Positions 5,326 to 6,600 of a DNA stretch of 6,600 nucleotides are shown one piece after another. The notes below the pieces were generated by a model. That model did no database searches. It was given only the letters and a program-made list of their open reading frames with translations, and was not told the origin of the DNA. The position numbers were made by a program, and so were the translations under genes. This DNA comes from an uncultured Collinsella sp. (lineage in GTDB: Bacteria; Actinomycetota; Coriobacteriia; Coriobacteriales; Coriobacteriaceae). How positions within the stretch are numbered: position 1 is the stretch's first letter; the number at the start of each line of letters is the position of its first letter. The stretch spans positions 1 through 6,600 of the forward strand of contig USCJ01000078.1 of NCBI GenBank assembly GCA_900553215.1. Direction: 5' to 3'.

Positions 5326-6600
5326 ATGATTCTCAACGGACCGGGGATTAGCTATACCGAGCCCGATATCGGAGCGGAGTTTGTGCCGCCGCTGCCGGAG
5401 CATCCGCGCGAGGCTATCGTCAAACTGTGCGAGCACTGCACCAACCGCCTGTTGCACCGCGACGAGCTGCTGGGCTACGAGTACTGGTCGTTTGCCGAGG
5501 CCGCAACCGACGAGCAGGCCGAAGTGCTCTGCAAGATGAAGATGCGCCGTCCCTATACGCTGCCCGAGATGGTCAAGCTCACCGGCATGCCCGAAGCCGA
5601 TATCGAGAAGATGCTCGACGACATGAGCTACACGGGTCTGCTCGAGTACAACTGGGAAAACCCCGAGCGCGCCAAGCAATGGGTGTTGCCCATGCTGGTA
5701 CCGGGTTCTGCCGAGTTCCTCAACATGCGCGTGAGCCAGCTCGAGGAGCATCCGGTCTATGCCAAGTTCTTTGAGCAGGCGTCCAAGGGCCCGCTGTCCC
5801 GTGCTACGCCGATGGTGCCGCCCGGAGGCGCCGGCATCGGCATGCACGTCATCCCGGTCGAAAAGGCCATCCCGGCCGAGAGCAAGTCTCTGCCGATCGA
5901 GCACCTGTCCCACTGGCTGAAGAAGTACGAGGGCCACATCGGCGTGTCCGTGTGCTCCTGCCGCAAGCAGCAGCGCATCCGCGGCGAGGGCTCCGGCGAC
6001 GTGGAAGGCGAGTGGTGCATCGGCGTCGGCGACTTCGCCGACTACTGCCGCGAGACGAACCACGGCCACGACATCACCTATGAAGAGGCCATGGAGATCC
6101 TCCAGAAGGCCGAGGACCGCGGCTATGTCCACCAGATCACGAACATCGACGGTGAGAACAAGATCTTCGGCATCTGCAACTGCGCCGTCGGCGTCTGCAA
6201 CGCGCTGCGCACCAGCCAGCTGTTCAACACGCCGAACCTGTCCGCCTCCGCCTACGTGGCCGAGAGCGACCCGGAAAAGTGCGTTGCCTGCGGCAAGTGC
6301 GTAGAGACCTGCCCGGCTGGTGCTGTCCGCCTCGGTCAGAAGCTCTGCACGAAGGAAGGCCCCATCCAGTATCCGCACCATGAGCTGCCGGACGACACCA
6401 AGTGGGGCGAGGATCACTGGAACAAGAATTACCGCAACGAGAACGGATGCATCCAGACCTGGCCGACCGGCACGGCGCCCTGCAAGGCTGCCTGCCCGGC
6501 GCACATCGCCATCCAGGGCTACATCAAGATGGCGGGCGACGGCCGCTATGCCGACGCGCTCAAGCTCATCAAGAAGGACAACCCGTTCCCGGCTGTCTGC
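5326..6600 (+). CDS. Multi-cluster Fe-S, GltD-like FAD/NAD(P) oxidoreductase (5' part)
   Basis: The first 425 residues are visible; the frame runs off the right edge. GAAGGGA (5314-5320) lies 5 nt before the ATG. Residues 35-38 are CEHC; about 65-108 look like a small winged-helix fold (TLPEMVKLTGMPEADIEKML at 78-97). Further Cys occur at 210/212, 231, 241 and 284/286/291. A ferredoxin-type CVACGKCVETCP follows (319-330). From 375 the sequence (Cys386, Cys390-Pro, AIQGYIKMAGDGRYADAL, then NPFPAVC) matches the N-terminal Fe-S domain of glutamate synthase small subunit and dihydropyrimidine dehydrogenase, which normally precedes FAD- and NAD(P)-binding domains expected beyond the window. The likely role is cytoplasmic electron transfer between NAD(P)H and an unknown acceptor. 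Divergence from tetR with shared operators suggests inducible expression. The substrate cannot be told from this part. Confidence 0.85.
   Translation, partial: MILNGPGISYTEPDIGAEFVPPLPEHPREAIVKLCEHCTNRLLHRDELLGYEYWSFAEAATDEQAEVLCKMKMRRPYTLPEMVKLTGMPEADIEKMLDDMSYTGLLEYNWENPERAKQWVLPMLVPGSAEFLNMRVSQLEEHPVYAKFFEQASKGPLSRATPMVPPGGAGIGMHVIPVEKAIPAESKSLPIEHLSHWLKKYEGHIGVSVCSCRKQQRIRGEGSGDVEGEWCIGVGDFADYCRETNHGHDITYEEAMEILQKAEDRGYVHQITNIDGENKIFGICNCAVGVCNALRTSQLFNTPNLSASAYVAESDPEKCVACGKCVETCPAGAVRLGQKLCTKEGPIQYPHHELPDDTKWGEDHWNKNYRNENGCIQTWPTGTAPCKAACPAHIAIQGYIKMAGDGRYADALKLIKKDNPFPAVC

Noticed and set aside
5152..6504. Minus-strand open frame of 450 codons opposite the Fe-S oxidoreductase
   Set aside because: The opposite strand encodes clear Fe-S motifs in frame. 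This translation is Ala/Leu/Val/His/Arg/Asp-rich and would run through the TetR operator region.

Overview
The window looks like a piece of chromosome from a GC-rich intestinal actinobacterium of the class Coriobacteriia, most likely Collinsella or a close relative. This rests on three things recognised from memory: the overall high GC, a polytopic protein resembling the DUF5692 family next to a TetR regulator, and a large acidic single-pass membrane protein whose C-terminal domain resembles a type common in Coriobacteriia. No rRNA, tRNA, CRISPR array or recognisable transposase is present.

Layout. Positions 1-79 hold the last 25 codons of a rightward gene I do not recognise. A short AT-rich region (about 30% GC by hand count over 131-237) packed with inverted repeats leads into a rightward AAA+ ATPase of the AAA_14/DUF4143 type (238-1590), which ends at a strong hairpin. 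Converging on it from the right is a leftward gene for a 498-residue membrane-anchored protein with a very acidic cytoplasmic tail (1664-3160). Next on the minus strand is a putative operon of a TetR-family regulator (4475-5137) followed by a Trp-rich DUF5692-like membrane protein (3404-4411), closed by a clear Rho-independent terminator (3294-3333). Divergent from tetR, and running off the right edge, is a large iron-sulfur flavoenzyme-type oxidoreductase (from 5326). Its visible part contains many Cys residues, a ferredoxin motif and the start of a GltD/dihydropyrimidine-dehydrogenase-like Fe-S domain.

How the parts fit. Two features stand out. First, the ATPase gene with its AT-rich promoter lies between two 27-bp direct repeats (25/27 identical). 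Each repeat encodes the last residues and stop codon of the 498-residue protein, so the ATPase looks like an inserted or swapped-in cassette that duplicated (or left behind) the 3' end of its neighbour. Its promoter sits inside nested palindromes built from an AATCAAG half-site, suggesting its own repressor or autoregulation. Second, the tetR/oxidoreductase intergenic region contains four alternating TTGAC/GTCAA half-sites that form two 15-bp palindromes inside a larger 10-bp-arm dyad. This is a convincing TetR operator that would control both the regulator/DUF5692 operon and the Fe-S oxidoreductase. The three genes are therefore a candidate inducible redox module, with a membrane protein of unknown function and a cytoplasmic electron-transfer enzyme under one ligand-responsive repressor. 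The substrate is not visible in the sequence.
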